Assembly (NCBI RefSeq): GCF_029837695.1
Contig: NZ_JAOEEA010000005.1
Location: forward strand, 62,001 to 126,000
DNA from: Pseudomonas sp. GD04019
Lineage (GTDB): Bacteria; Pseudomonadota; Gammaproteobacteria; Pseudomonadales; Pseudomonadaceae
DNA length: 64,000 bases
Direction of reading: 5' to 3'
The first letter of the stretch is position 1. The number at the start of each line of letters is the position of its first letter. The notes beneath the pieces were generated by a model. That model was not told the origin of the DNA and did not search any database. It saw only the letters and a list, made by a program, of their open reading frames with translations. Of the stretch, positions 46,501 to 55,795 are shown one piece after another. The translations under genes were made by a program, and so were the position numbers.

Positions 46501-46964
46501 TGCGCGTCCTGTTCGTCTGCATGGGCAATATCTGCCGCTCGCCGACGGCCGAGGGCGTGTTCCGCCATCGCCTGCAGCAGGCTGGGTTGCATGAACGGGT
46601 GACGGTGGACTCCGCCGGCACCGGCGACTGGCATGTTGGCAAGGCCCCGGACGGTCGCTCCAGCCAAGCGGCGCTGAACCGCGGCTACGACCTGTCGAGC
46701 CTGCGCGCGCGCCAGGTGCTGCGTGACGACTTCCAGCGTTTCGATCTGATCCTGGCCATGGATCACGACAACCTGGCTCGCTTGCAGGCCCTGCGGCCTG
46801 CCGCTGGCGGCGCCGAGCTGGACCTGCTGCTGCGCCGCTATCAGCTGGCGTTGGACGAGGTACCCGATCCCTATTACGGCGGCGCCGACGGTTTCGAGCA
46901 GGTTCTGGACCTGATCGAGCAGGCCAGCGATGCGCTGCTCGCCGAGATCAGGGGGCGCCTGTGA
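46500..46964 (+). CDS. ptpA: Low-molecular-weight protein tyrosine phosphatase
   Basis: 154-aa LMW-PTP. The P-loop VCMGNICRSP contains the CX5R catalytic signature, and the general acid is in DPYYGG. No Wzb-type capsule genes are adjacent, so substrates are unknown. ATG overlaps the kdsB stop; stop overlaps murB. Confidence 0.95.
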   Translation: MRVLFVCMGNICRSPTAEGVFRHRLQQAGLHERVTVDSAGTGDWHVGKAPDGRSSQAALNRGYDLSSLRARQVLRDDFQRFDLILAMDHDNLARLQALRPAAGGAELDLLLRRYQLALDEVPDPYYGGADGFEQVLDLIEQASDALLAEIRGRL

Positions 46965-47980
46965 GCCTGCGCTTGCAAGAAGCGGTTTCCCTCAAGCCTT
47001 TCAATACCTTCGGTGTCGATGTGACGGCTCGGCTGTTCGCCGAGGCGAACAACGACGCCGAAGTGCGCGAGGCCTTGGCTCTGGCCGAGCAGCGTGGCCT
47101 GCCGCTGCTGCCGGTTGGCGGTGGCAGCAATTTGCTGCTGACTGGCGATATCGATGCCCTGGTGCTGCGCATGGCCAGCCGTGGCCTGCGCATTGTCGAA
47201 GACGATGGCGCGCGTGTGCTGGTCGAGGCCGAGGCAGGTGAGCCCTGGCATCCCTTCGTGCTCTGGAGCCTGGAGCAGGGCCTGGCCGGGCTGGAGAATC
47301 TCAGCCTGATCCCGGGCACCGTCGGCGCCGCGCCGATGCAGAACATCGGCGCCTACGGCGTGGAGATCAAGGATGTGTTCGCCGGGCTCACGGCGCTGGA
47401 TCGCCAGACCGGCGAGCTGCGCGAGTTCGGCCTGGAAGAGTGCGCCTTCGCCTACCGCGACAGCCTGTTCAAGCAGCAACCGAGCCGCTGGCTGATCCTG
47501 CGTGTGCGTTTCGCCTTGAGTCGCCAGGCGAGCCTGCACCTGGACTACGGCCCGGTGCGTCAGCGCTTGCAGGCCGAAGGTATCGAGGCGCCAACGCCCA
47601 GTGATGTCAGTCGCGCCATCTGTGCCATCCGCAGCGAGAAACTGCCGGACCCTGCGCAGCTGGGCAATGCCGGTAGCTTCTTCAAGAATCCACTGGTGCC
47701 GGTTGCGCTGGCCGAGCGCATTCGTGCCGAGCATGCCGACCTGGTCAGTTATCCGGCGGGCGAGGGACTGGCCAAGCTGGCGGCTGGCTGGCTGATCGAG
47801 CGGGCGGGGTGGAAGGGCTTTCGCGAGGGCGATGCCGGCGTGCATCGTCTGCAGGCACTGGTGCTGGTCAACTATGGCGCGGCGAGCGGCGCCCAGTTGC
47901 TGGAGCTGGCCCGGCGCATTCAGCGGGATATCCTGCAGCGCTTCGGTGTGGCGCTGGAGATAGAGCCCAACGTGCTCTGA
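46961..47980 (+). CDS. murB: UDP-N-acetylenolpyruvoylglucosamine reductase
   Basis: 339-aa FAD enzyme making UDP-MurNAc for peptidoglycan. LPVGGGSNLL and PGTVGAAPMQNIGAYGVEI for FAD, YRDSLFK with conserved residues of type I MurB, and GNAGSFFKNPLV near the active-site serine. GTG start at 46961 overlaps ptpA. Last gene of the run from comEC/exbB. Confidence 0.96.
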   Translation: MSLRLQEAVSLKPFNTFGVDVTARLFAEANNDAEVREALALAEQRGLPLLPVGGGSNLLLTGDIDALVLRMASRGLRIVEDDGARVLVEAEAGEPWHPFVLWSLEQGLAGLENLSLIPGTVGAAPMQNIGAYGVEIKDVFAGLTALDRQTGELREFGLEECAFAYRDSLFKQQPSRWLILRVRFALSRQASLHLDYGPVRQRLQAEGIEAPTPSDVSRAICAIRSEKLPDPAQLGNAGSFFKNPLVPVALAERIRAEHADLVSYPAGEGLAKLAAGWLIERAGWKGFREGDAGVHRLQALVLVNYGAASGAQLLELARRIQRDILQRFGVALEIEPNVL

Positions 47981-48022
47981 GCGCAGTTAGAAATAGTTGT
48001 GGCTGATAGCGGGCCGAAACGA

Positions 48023-48052
48023 AAAAAGGGGATGCCGAAGCATCCCCTTTTT
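48023..48052. terminator. Bidirectional terminator between murB and rne
   Basis: AAAAAGGGGATGC-CGAA-GCATCCCCTTTTT, a 13-bp stem with tetraloop, A- and T-runs on either side; serves both convergent genes. Confidence 0.95.
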
Positions 48053-48058
48053 CTTGGA

Positions 48059-48079
48059 CCGCAGATCTTAGATCTGCGG
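48059..48079. repeat. Perfect palindrome centred on the rne stop codon
   Basis: CCGCAGATC (48059-48067), TTA (complement of the rne TAA stop), GATCTGCGG (48071-48079). In mRNA the last three codons of rne pair with the bases just beyond the stop. It stands next to the bidirectional terminator. Confidence 0.8.
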
Positions 48080-51000
48080 TTTTACCTCTTCTTCCTTATT
48101 CGCCGGTTCGGCGGCAGGCTCGGCGTCGGTGGCAACAACCACCGGCTCCTCGCTCGGCGCTTCGGCTACCACTTCGGCCGGGGCGACTTCGCTTGACGCT
48201 TCCACCGCTGGAGCGGGTTCTACGACCTCGGCAGCCTGTTCGACTACCGGAGCGGCCTCAACCGGAGCAGCCTCGACCACAGCAGGGGCTTCGACCGGAG
48301 CGGCTTGCACTTGCGGCGCGGCAGCGGCTTCGGCGGCCAGGCGCTCGGCCTCGCGCTGACGGCGGCGCACTTCACGTGGATCGTTCGGAGCGCGACCGCC
48401 CGTGCTCTGCGGAGCGGCTGCCGGGGCGGCCTCCACGGGAGCAGCTTCGGCAACCACGGCCGGAGCCTCGACCACCGGCGCGACCGGAGCAGCTTCCACT
48501 GCCGGTTCGGCAACGATGGCCGGGGCAGGGGCGGGCTCTTCGGTCGCGGTGGTGATCTCGGCTGGTGCTTGCTCGGCTACCGGAGCCTGTTCCGGCTGGG
48601 CCAGAGCTTCCTCGGCGGCCACGGTCACGGCAGCGGCGACAGCCACGGCAGCGCTTTCGGCGGCGGTGGTGGTAGCGCCTTCGCTGCCGGCCTCGACAGC
48701 TTCTGCGGCTTCCTCGGCGTCGTCGGCAATCGGGTTGCCGTCGGCATCACGCAGGCGCTCGCGGCGGTTGCTGCGGCGACGCTGACCGCGGGAGCGACGA
48801 CGTGGGCGATCGCCGCCTTCACCGCCGTCCTGGTCGTCGTCGGCCTGCTCGCCGTTCAGCAGCACTTCTTCTTCGCTGACTGCTTCGGCCTGCTCGGCGC
48901 GCGGTTGACGCTCTTCACGCGGCGGACGCGGCTGGCGCTCTTCGCGCGGCTTGCGCTCGGCACGCTGCTCCTGCTGCTCTTCACCGCCGGTGGCGGCTAC
49001 GGCGTCCAGCGGTTCGCGCAGTTCGCGACGGCGCTCTTCGCGCGGCTCGCGGGCTTCACGCGGCTGGCGCTCGCGGCGGTTTTCCTGGCCTTCACGCGGC
49101 TCGCGCGGCTCACGAGCCTCGCGTGGTTGACGCTCCTCGCGGGGCTGGCGTTCTTCACGGGCCTCACGCGGTTGGCGCTCTTCGCGCGGCTCGCGGGCTT
49201 CGCGAGGCTGGCGTTCTTCACGCGGCTTGCGCTCTTCGCGTTCGCCACGCTCGCTGCGCTCACCACGTTCACCGCGCTCGCGGCTGCCACGGCCGTCGCG
49301 ACGGTTCTGCTGGCGGCCGTTGCGGCGCTCGTCGCCACGCGGCTTGCGCTCGGCGGGCTTGGCTTCGACGACCGGCTGCTGCTCTTCTTCCTTGCCGGCG
49401 AACAGGCTGACCAGACCCTTGACCAGGCCCTTGAACAGGCTCGGCTGCGGAGTCGGGGCGACCGGTGCCAGCGGGGCGGCCGGAGTCGGTGCGGCGGGGC
49501 GCGGCGGGGTGGTCTTCAGCGCGGCCTCCTGGCGGACCAGGGTGCGGGTGGCGCTGACCGGCTGGGCGTCTTCGACTTCTGCGGCAGCCATCTCGTAGCT
49601 GGATTGGCCGCTCATCACTTCCGGGCTGTCGTCGCGCAGGCGCTGGACTTCGAAGTGCGGGGTTTCCAGATGGTCGTTCGGCAGGATCACGATGCGCGCA
49701 CGGGTACGCAGCTCGATCTTGGTGATGCTGTTGCGCTTCTCGTTGAGCAGGAAGGCGGCAACCGGGATCGGCACCTGGGCGCGAACCTCGGCGGTGCGGT
49801 CCTTCAGGGCCTCTTCCTCGATCAGGCGCAGGATGGCCAGCGACAGGGACTCGACGTCGCGGATGATGCCCTGGCCGTTGCAGCGCGGGCAGACGATACC
49901 GCTGGTCTCACCCAGGGACGGACGCAGGCGCTGACGGGACATTTCCAGCAGGCCGAAGCGCGAGATGCGGCCGACCTGAACGCGGGCGCGGTCGGCTTCC
50001 AGGCACTCGCGTACGCGGTCTTCGACGGCGCGCTGGTTCTTGGCTGGGGTCATGTCGATGAAGTCGATGACGATCAGGCCGCCGATGTCGCGCAGGCGCA
50101 GCTGGCGGGCGATTTCCTCGGCCGCTTCCAGGTTGGTCTGCAGGGCGGTTTCTTCGATGTCGCCGCCTTTGGTCGCGCGTGCCGAGTTGATGTCGATGGA
50201 CACCAGGGCTTCGGTCGGGTCGATGACGATGGAGCCGCCGGACGGCAGCTTCACTTCGCGCTGGAAGGCGGTTTCGATCTGGCTTTCGATCTGGAAGCGG
50301 TTGAACAGCGGCACGCTGTCTTCGTACAGCTTGATCTTGCTGGCGTACTGCGGCATGACCTGCTGGATGAAGGCGAGGGCTTCTTCCTGGGCTTCGATGC
50401 TGTCCACCAGCACTTCGCCGATGTCCTGGCGCAGGTAGTCGCGGATGGCGCGGATGATGACGTTGGATTCCTGGTAGATCAGGAACGGTGCGGCGCGACC
50501 CTGGGAGGCGTCCTTGATGGCGGTCCACAGCTGGATCAGGTAGTCCAGGTCGAGCTGCAGTTCTTCGCTGGAGCGGCCCAGGCCGGCGGTGCGCACGATC
50601 AGGCCCATGTCGCCCGGAGCGTTGAGGCCGTTCAGGGCTTCACGCAGTTCGTTGCGCTCCTCGCCTTCGATGCGGCGGGAGATGCCGCCGGCACGCGGGT
50701 TGTTCGGCATCAGCACCAGATAACGGCCGGCGAGGCTGATGAAGGTGGTCAGGGCGGCGCCCTTGTTGCCACGCTCTTCCTTCTCGACCTGGACGATGAC
50801 TTCCTGGCCTTCCTTCAGTACTTCCTTGATGTTGACGCGGCCGCCTTCAGGCGACTTGCTGAAGTACTCGCGGGAGATTTCCTTGAGGGGCAGGAAGCCG
50901 TGGCGCTCGGCGCCGAAGTCGACGAAAGCCGCTTCGAGGCTGGGCTCGACGCGGGTGATGCGGCCCTTGTAGATGTTGGCCTTCTTCTGCTCACGGGCGC

Positions 51001-51094
51001 CGGATTCGATATCCAGGTCGTAGAGCTTCTGGCCATCTACCAGAGCGACACGCAACTCTTCGGGCTGAGTTGCGTTGATCAGCATTCTTTTCAT
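48068..51094 (-). CDS. rne: Ribonuclease E
   Basis: 1008-aa endoribonuclease that leads mRNA decay and rRNA/tRNA processing. The N-terminal half holds the S1 domain, the catalytic part ([21 protein letters not shown]) and the zinc-link CPRCNGQG. From about residue 600 to 770 the chain is Arg/Glu-rich with repeated [10 protein letters not shown]-type units, the expected RNA-binding scaffold; the last 230 residues are Ala/Pro/Val/Glu-rich and disordered-looking, probably binding degradosome partners. ATG 51094 gives [16 protein letters not shown] as in E. coli; no clear Shine-Dalgarno is present, and a hairpin stands just upstream. Confidence 0.97.
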   Translation of the reverse strand: MKRMLINATQPEELRVALVDGQKLYDLDIESGAREQKKANIYKGRITRVEPSLEAAFVDFGAERHGFLPLKEISREYFSKSPEGGRVNIKEVLKEGQEVIVQVEKEERGNKGAALTTFISLAGRYLVLMPNNPRAGGISRRIEGEERNELREALNGLNAPGDMGLIVRTAGLGRSSEELQLDLDYLIQLWTAIKDASQGRAAPFLIYQESNVIIRAIRDYLRQDIGEVLVDSIEAQEEALAFIQQVMPQYASKIKLYEDSVPLFNRFQIESQIETAFQREVKLPSGGSIVIDPTEALVSIDINSARATKGGDIEETALQTNLEAAEEIARQLRLRDIGGLIVIDFIDMTPAKNQRAVEDRVRECLEADRARVQVGRISRFGLLEMSRQRLRPSLGETSGIVCPRCNGQGIIRDVESLSLAILRLIEEEALKDRTAEVRAQVPIPVAAFLLNEKRNSITKIELRTRARIVILPNDHLETPHFEVQRLRDDSPEVMSGQSSYEMAAAEVEDAQPVSATRTLVRQEAALKTTPPRPAAPTPAAPLAPVAPTPQPSLFKGLVKGLVSLFAGKEEEQQPVVEAKPAERKPRGDERRNGRQQNRRDGRGSRERGERGERSERGEREERKPREERQPREAREPREERQPREAREERQPREERQPREAREPREPREGQENRRERQPREAREPREERRRELREPLDAVAATGGEEQQEQRAERKPREERQPRPPREERQPRAEQAEAVSEEEVLLNGEQADDDQDGGEGGDRPRRRSRGQRRRSNRRERLRDADGNPIADDAEEAAEAVEAGSEGATTTAAESAAVAVAAAVTVAAEEALAQPEQAPVAEQAPAEITTATEEPAPAPAIVAEPAVEAAPVAPVVEAPAVVAEAAPVEAAPAAAPQSTGGRAPNDPREVRRRQREAERLAAEAAAAPQVQAAPVEAPAVVEAAPVEAAPVVEQAAEVVEPAPAVEASSEVAPAEVVAEAPSEEPVVVATDAEPAAEPANKEEEVKPQI

Positions 51095-51622
51095 GTTGTA
51101 CCAATGGTTTCCGGGGCTGCCGGAAACGGCGTTTGGCACACACGACTCTCACGGTCGGTGTCAGGGTGCGTCGCCGGTGTGGTCGTAAATCACTCCGGTG
51201 TCCAGCGGTCAGGCCAACGGGGCCGGGCCGCGACAACGCTCCTGTTTGCTGTGGTGACAGAAGCACTCAGTCAGGGGAGGAATCAACCGGTCGGTGCGGA
51301 CGAATCTGAAGCGTCTTGGTAATGCCTGTAGCTACGCTGTCCGACGGTTGTGCATCTCCACCCTACACGTATCGCTGAAATCGGGTGCCGCTCGCTGAAT
51401 CCGTAGCGGGTTTGCATTACCGCAGGCTGGGCCTGCGCGTCTGTCGAGCCTGGTCGCGACTTCATGCGCTCAAGGCTCTTGTGGCTCAAGGCTTTGTTTC
51501 CGGGAACATCGCGCTCTGTGCGGCGAGATTCCCGTCGGACGGCCTCACGTCCTGAAAGGGTTGCGCTCGGCAGGGGATGGTAGGTTGTCGATCATCCGCT
51601 GACCGGGCCGCTTTTGGCGGCG
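51095..51622 (-). promoter_or_regulatory. Long structured 5' leader of rne
   Basis: About 528 nt from the predicted start site to the rne ATG with no credible gene. Structures visible: GTTTCCGG/CCGGAAAC hairpin at 51107-51127, 12 nt before the start codon; CGCAGGC-TGG-GCCTGCG at 51421-51437; a long-range stem GGTAATGC (51318-51325) with GCATTACC (51414-51421) and inside it GCTACG (51331-51336) with CGTAGC (51402-51407); direct repeat GCTCAAGGCT at 51468 and 51484. In E. coli the rne leader mediates autoregulation by RNase E itself; similar feedback is inferred here. Confidence 0.65.
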
Positions 51623-51628
51623 TTCGCG

Positions 51629-51657
51629 ACTATAGCAGCAATGATTAAGTGCTTCAA
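51629..51657 (-). promoter_or_regulatory. Predicted rne promoter
   Basis: Minus strand -35 TTGAAG (51652-51657), 17-bp spacer, -10 TATAGT (51629-51634). Predicted start near 51622. Confidence 0.6.
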
Positions 51658-51673
51658 TTCCATAAAAAATTGT

Positions 51674-51679
51674 TATGAT
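51674..51679 (+). promoter_or_regulatory. Candidate -10 of rluC
   Basis: TATGAT ends only 7 bp before the rluC ATG (51687). The -35 would fall in the same bases as that of the divergent rne promoter and is poor. If used, the rluC mRNA would be leaderless or nearly so. Confidence 0.4.
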
Positions 51680-51686
51680 TCCTGGC

Positions 51687-52640
51687 ATGACTACTGACAA
51701 TTCTCCAACCTCCGGCGTCCAGCTGCTTGAGGTTGCGCCGGAGCATGCCGGCCAGCGTATCGATAATTTTTTGCTTGCCCGCCTCAAGGGCGTGCCGAAA
51801 ACCCTCATCTATCGCATCCTGCGCAAGGGCGAGGTGCGGGTGAACAAAGGGCGGATCAAGCCCGAGTACAAGCTGCAGGCCGGCGACATCGTGCGAGTGC
51901 CACCGCTACGCCTGGCTGAGCGTGACGAGCCGGCGCCGTTGGCGCAGAGCCTGTTGGAGCGCCTGGAGGCGGCCATCGTCTACGAGGACAAGGCGCTGAT
52001 CGTGCTGAACAAGCCGGCCGGCATCGCCGTGCATGGCGGCAGCGGCCTGAACTATGGGGTGATCGAGGCGTTCCGCCAGCTGCGCCCCGATGCCAAGGAT
52101 ATCGAGCTGGTCCATCGCCTGGATCGTGATACCTCGGGTCTGCTGATGATCGCCAAGAAGCGCAGCATGCTGCGCCACCTGCACGAGGCCCTGCGCGGCG
52201 ATGGTGTGGACAAACGCTATATGGCCCTGGTGCGCGGCAGTTGGCCGACTTCGAAGAAAAAGGTCAGCGCTCCGCTGCTGAAGAACAATCTGCGCTCGGG
52301 CGAGCGCATGGTCGAGGTCAATCCCGAAGGCAAGGAGGCGCTCACCGAGTTTCGCGTGCTGCGCCGCTTCGGCGAGTTCGCCACCCTGGTCGAGGCCAGT
52401 CCGATCACCGGGCGTACCCATCAGATTCGCGTGCATGCCAAGCATGCCGGGCATTGCATCGCCGGCGACTCCAAGTACGGCGAAGACGAGTTCACGCGCG
52501 AGGTGCGTGAGCTGGGCGGCAAGCGTCTGTTCTTACATGCCTATCAGCTGAAGATCGAGCTGCCGGATGGCCAGCGCCTGGAATTGGAGGCGGCGGTCGA
52601 TGATATGTGGGGTGCGACCCTGGAGCGCCTCGGTGTCTGA
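51687..52640 (+). CDS. rluC: 23S rRNA pseudouridine synthase C
   Basis: 317-aa RluA-family pseudouridine synthase (23S positions 955/2504/2580 in E. coli numbering by family). N-terminal S4 domain ([33 protein letters not shown]) and the catalytic [16 protein letters not shown] with the active-site Asp. Start ATG 51687 (MTTDNSPTS); ATG 51675 lies inside the candidate -10. No Shine-Dalgarno is evident. Divergent from rne, as in E. coli. Confidence 0.95.
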   Translation: MTTDNSPTSGVQLLEVAPEHAGQRIDNFLLARLKGVPKTLIYRILRKGEVRVNKGRIKPEYKLQAGDIVRVPPLRLAERDEPAPLAQSLLERLEAAIVYEDKALIVLNKPAGIAVHGGSGLNYGVIEAFRQLRPDAKDIELVHRLDRDTSGLLMIAKKRSMLRHLHEALRGDGVDKRYMALVRGSWPTSKKKVSAPLLKNNLRSGERMVEVNPEGKEALTEFRVLRRFGEFATLVEASPITGRTHQIRVHAKHAGHCIAGDSKYGEDEFTREVRELGGKRLFLHAYQLKIELPDGQRLELEAAVDDMWGATLERLGV

Positions 52641-53343
52641 CTCCCGGTCGTCGAGCTATCAACTGCTGATCTTCGACTGGGACGGCACACTGGTCGATTC
52701 CATCGGGCGCATCGTCGAATCCATGCATCGCGCCGCCGATTCCTGTGGACTGCCGCAACTCAGCGATGAGGCGGTCAGGGGCATCATTGGGCTGGGCCTG
52801 CCGGAGGCGATCCAGACGCTTTACCCCGAGTTGGACGAGGCGGCAATGGTCGAGCGCTTCCGCGTTGGCTATGCCGAGCATTACATGGCGCTGGAAAACG
52901 AGCCCTCGGCGCTGTTTCCCGGGGTTGAGGAGTCTCTGCAGGCTTTCCGCGAGCAGGGCTATCAGTTGGCTGTGGCGACCGGCAAGAGTCGCCGGGGTTT
53001 GCACCGTATCCTGGAAGGACGCGGCTGGCTGGAATATTTCGATGTCACGCGCTGCGCGGACGAAACGGCGAGCAAGCCGCATCCGCGCATGCTCCATGAG
53101 ATCCTGGCGCATTGCGCCGTAGTGCCCGAGCGGGCGCTGATGGTGGGCGACTCGGTCTTCGACCTGCAGATGGCGCGCAATGCCGGTGTCGATTCGGTTG
53201 CCGTAGGCTTTGGGGCGCAGCCGCTGGAGAGCCTGCTCGGCCACGGGCCGCGGCTGGCGATCAATGAATTTCCCGAATTGCGTGCCTGGCTGGAAGGGCG
53301 CGCACCCGTTAGAACTGTCGAGGTAGGCGAGTATGTCGGATGA
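52633..53343 (+). CDS. HAD-superfamily hydrolase (phosphatase)
   Basis: 236-aa HAD subfamily IA hydrolase resembling phosphoglycolate phosphatase-type enzymes. Motif [10 protein letters not shown], motif II region AVATGKSR, motif [17 protein letters not shown]. Substrate not predictable from sequence. GTG 52633 gives [18 protein letters not shown] and overlaps the rluC stop; it overlaps the protease gene at its end. Confidence 0.92.
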   Translation: MSDSRSSSYQLLIFDWDGTLVDSIGRIVESMHRAADSCGLPQLSDEAVRGIIGLGLPEAIQTLYPELDEAAMVERFRVGYAEHYMALENEPSALFPGVEESLQAFREQGYQLAVATGKSRRGLHRILEGRGWLEYFDVTRCADETASKPHPRMLHEILAHCAVVPERALMVGDSVFDLQMARNAGVDSVAVGFGAQPLESLLGHGPRLAINEFPELRAWLEGRAPVRTVEVGEYVG

Positions 53344-54313
53344 ATGGAAAGCGTCGACCACCGCTGGTGGTGACGAGAAAGCCTGGAAGCTGCTGGAAAA
53401 GACCCTGCAGGCCGGAGTGGTGGAGCAGCGTCGTGCGCGGCGCTGGGGCATCTTCTTCAAGCTGCTGGCGTTCGTTTATCTATTCGGCGCGCTGGCCCTA
53501 TTCGCGCCGGGCCTGAAGCTGGACAAAGCGGCGTCTTCGGGCGAAAGCCATACGGCGCTGATCGAGGTGCGCGGCATGATCATGGCCGACGAGGAGGCCA
53601 GTGCCGACAATATCGTCAGCAGCCTGCGCGCGGCCTTCGAGGACAAGAAGACCAAAGGCATTGTCCTGCGCATCAACAGCCCAGGCGGTAGCCCGGTACA
53701 GTCCGGCTATATCTACGACGAGATCAAGCGCCTGCGTGGCGAGCACCCGGACACCAAGGTGTACGCGGTAATCAGCGATCTGGGCGCCTCCGGCGCCTAT
53801 TACATCGCCAGTGCTGCCGATCAGATCTATGCCGACAAGGCCAGTCTGGTGGGTTCCATCGGTGTCACCGCGGCCACCTTCGGCTTCGTCGGAGTAATGG
53901 AGAAGGTCGGCGTCGATCGCCGCGTCTACACCTCGGGTGAGCACAAGGCCTTCCTCGATCCGTTCCAGCCGCCGAAAGCGGAAGAAACCCGTTTCTGGCA
54001 GGGTGTGCTGGAAACCACCCACAAGCAATTTATCGATAGCGTGAAGAAGGGGCGCGGCGAGCGACTCAAGGTCGATCAGCATCCGGAGCTGTTCTCCGGG
54101 CTGATCTGGTCCGGCGAGCAGGCCTTGGAGCTGGGGTTGGTCGATGCTATGGGTAGCAGCAGCTACGTGGCGCGCGAAGTGATCGGCGCCAAGGATATCG
54201 TCGACTTCACTCGCGAAGAGAATCCCTTCGATCGCTTCACCAAGAAGCTTGGCACTAGCGTGGCCGAGCGCCTGGCGCTGTGGATGGGCTTCCAGGGGCC
54301 GACGCTGCGCTGA
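53333..54313 (+). CDS. sppA: S49-family signal peptide peptidase (SppA-like)
   Basis: 326-aa membrane protease. One N-terminal membrane helix (about residues 42-63), then the S49 protease domain with INSPGGSP, nucleophilic serine in SDLGASGAYYIA, and the catalytic lysine in DKASLVGSIGV. This is the short, single-domain SppA type, acting on residual signal peptides or membrane proteins. ATG 53333 overlaps the HAD gene by 11 bp. Confidence 0.93.
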   Translation: MSDEWKASTTAGGDEKAWKLLEKTLQAGVVEQRRARRWGIFFKLLAFVYLFGALALFAPGLKLDKAASSGESHTALIEVRGMIMADEEASADNIVSSLRAAFEDKKTKGIVLRINSPGGSPVQSGYIYDEIKRLRGEHPDTKVYAVISDLGASGAYYIASAADQIYADKASLVGSIGVTAATFGFVGVMEKVGVDRRVYTSGEHKAFLDPFQPPKAEETRFWQGVLETTHKQFIDSVKKGRGERLKVDQHPELFSGLIWSGEQALELGLVDAMGSSSYVAREVIGAKDIVDFTREENPFDRFTKKLGTSVAERLALWMGFQGPTLR

Positions 54314-54331
54314 GTTCTGTTGGAAGTGAGC

Positions 54332-54353
54332 AGGCCCGGCCTTAGTCGGGCCT
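54332..54353. terminator. Convergent terminator hairpin
   Basis: AGGCCCG-GCCTTAGT-CGGGCCT between the protease gene and maf, followed by a T-rich stretch CTTCCTTTATATA. Confidence 0.7.
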
Positions 54354-54370
54354 CTTCCTTTATATAGGGC

Positions 54371-54949
54371 TCAGGGAATGGCGACGCCTTGCCTGTCCAG
54401 CATCTGCACCAGGCGAATCAATGGCAGGCCGATGAGGCTGGTGCCGTCTTCGCCCTCGGTGGTGCGGAACAGGCTGACACCCAGGCCTTCGGCCTTGAAG
54501 CTGCCGGCGCAGTCGTAGGGTTGCTCGGCCTCCAGGTAGCGGGTGATCTGATCCTCGCTCAAGTGGCGAAAGTGTACGGTGAAGGGCACGGCATCCACCT
54601 GGCATTCGCCGGTGGTGCTGTCGAGCAGGGCCAGGCCGGTGAGAAAGGTCACGCTGCGGCCACTGGCTGCCAGCAACTGGCTGCGGGCGCGACTGAAGTC
54701 ATGGGGCTTGCCGAGGATCTGTCGGTCGAGCACGGCGGCCTGGTCCGAGCCGATGATCAGGTGCGCGGGATGCAGGTCGCTCAGGGCCCTTGCCTTGGCT
54801 TCGGCCAGCCGACGTACCAGTGCTTCTGCGTTTTCTCCCGGGTGTGCCGTCTCGTCTATGGCTGGCGAGGCCCAGGTGAAGGGCTGGCGCAGGCGGGTCA
54901 GTAGTTCGCGGCGATAGGGCGAGCTAGAGGCGAGTACCAGCGGCAGCAT
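54371..54949 (-). CDS. maf: Maf-family nucleoside triphosphate pyrophosphatase (YceF type)
   Basis: 192-aa Maf protein. SSSPYRRELLTRL at the N-terminus and GSDQAAV with the catalytic acid place it in Maf; the YceF subgroup prefers m7GTP, and the location next to yceD-rpmF-plsX is that of yceF. Cytosolic housecleaning enzyme. Divergent from yceD. Confidence 0.93.
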   Translation of the reverse strand: MLPLVLASSSPYRRELLTRLRQPFTWASPAIDETAHPGENAEALVRRLAEAKARALSDLHPAHLIIGSDQAAVLDRQILGKPHDFSRARSQLLAASGRSVTFLTGLALLDSTTGECQVDAVPFTVHFRHLSEDQITRYLEAEQPYDCAGSFKAEGLGVSLFRTTEGEDGTSLIGLPLIRLVQMLDRQGVAIP

Positions 54950-55068
54950 GATCGATCTCCTGACCGGAATTGCGAGAGGCGGGGGCGATTCTAGCGACCG
55001 TGGTGGCCGACGGACAGGGCGGAAATTCCTTTGACAGGGGCGGGGGGCATCCCTAGAATACCGCGCCT

Positions 55069-55596
55069 ATGTCGAATGGGCCGATTCCACCTCACGTTGA
55101 TCCGCGCAAACTCGCCGATCGCGCTGCCACCCTGGAAGGGGAGGTGCCGCTGGCCAGTTTCGAGCGACTGTGCGACTCGCTGGAAGATAATTCCGGCAAG
55201 GTGCGCGCGAAGCTGGTCTTCGAACGTGGCGAGCGCCGAGCTGTGAGTATTCACAGTGAGCTCGAGGTTGAGGTCAAGATGGTTTGCCAGCGTTGTCTGG
55301 AACTGGTCGCCCTGCCGATCCGCAGCGAGTGTCATTACGCGGTGGTGAAGGAAGGTGCGGATACCCAGTCGCTGCCCAAGGGCTATGACGTGCTGGAAGT
55401 GGGTGAAGATCCATTGGATCTGCTGACGCTGGTCGAAGATGAGCTGTTGCTCGCTCTGCCCATCGTTCCAGCCCATGCCCCTGAGGATTGCCAGCAGCCG
55501 GCCGGTGCCAACGAGCCCGAGTCGAGCGAGGACGAGGTATCGCGGTCCAACCCGTTCAGTGTTTTGGCGCAGTTAAAGCGTGACCCAAACGTTTAG
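55069..55596 (+). CDS. yceD: YceD (DUF177) large-ribosomal-RNA accumulation protein
   Basis: 175-aa DUF177 protein, with the conserved VKMVCQRCLELVALPI (CxxC) and acidic C-terminus. The family is linked to 23S rRNA accumulation and stands almost always before rpmF. Starts at ATG 55069 (MSNGPIPPHVDPRKLADR). The rpmF start lies 13 bp after its stop. Confidence 0.93.
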   Translation: MSNGPIPPHVDPRKLADRAATLEGEVPLASFERLCDSLEDNSGKVRAKLVFERGERRAVSIHSELEVEVKMVCQRCLELVALPIRSECHYAVVKEGADTQSLPKGYDVLEVGEDPLDLLTLVEDELLLALPIVPAHAPEDCQQPAGANEPESSEDEVSRSNPFSVLAQLKRDPNV

Positions 55597-55609
55597 GAGT
55601 TATTGAGTT

Positions 55610-55792
55610 ATGGCTGTTCAGCAGAACAAAAAATCCCGCTCTGCCCGCGACATGCGTCGTTCCCACGATGCCCTCGAGGCCAATGCCTTGTCCGTCGAGA
55701 AGAGCACCGGTGAAGTTCACCTGCGTCACCACGTGTCCCCGGAAGGTGTCTACCGCGGCCGTAAAGTGATCGACAAGGGCGCCGACGAGTAA
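55610..55792 (+). CDS. rpmF: 50S ribosomal protein L32
   Basis: 60-aa L32 ([20 protein letters not shown]), of the form without zinc-binding cysteines. TAGGAGTTATTGAGTT ribosome binding site upstream. Confidence 0.98.
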   Translation: MAVQQNKKSRSARDMRRSHDALEANALSVEKSTGEVHLRHHVSPEGVYRGRKVIDKGADE

Positions 55793-55795
55793 TCC

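Noticed and set aside
49000-49300. Regular DNA repeats considered as a CRISPR array
   Set aside because: Repeats are contiguous, in frame, lack uniform spacers and encode the Arg-rich part of RNase E.
48305-51322. 1005-codon open frame antisense to rne
   Set aside because: Mirror of the Arg/Glu and Ala/Pro repeats of RNase E, producing a low-complexity Leu/Ala/Phe-rich product; no family resemblance.
51283-51808. Short ORFs in the rne/rluC intergenic region
   Set aside because: No ribosome binding sites or family resemblance; they overlap predicted promoters and RNA stems.
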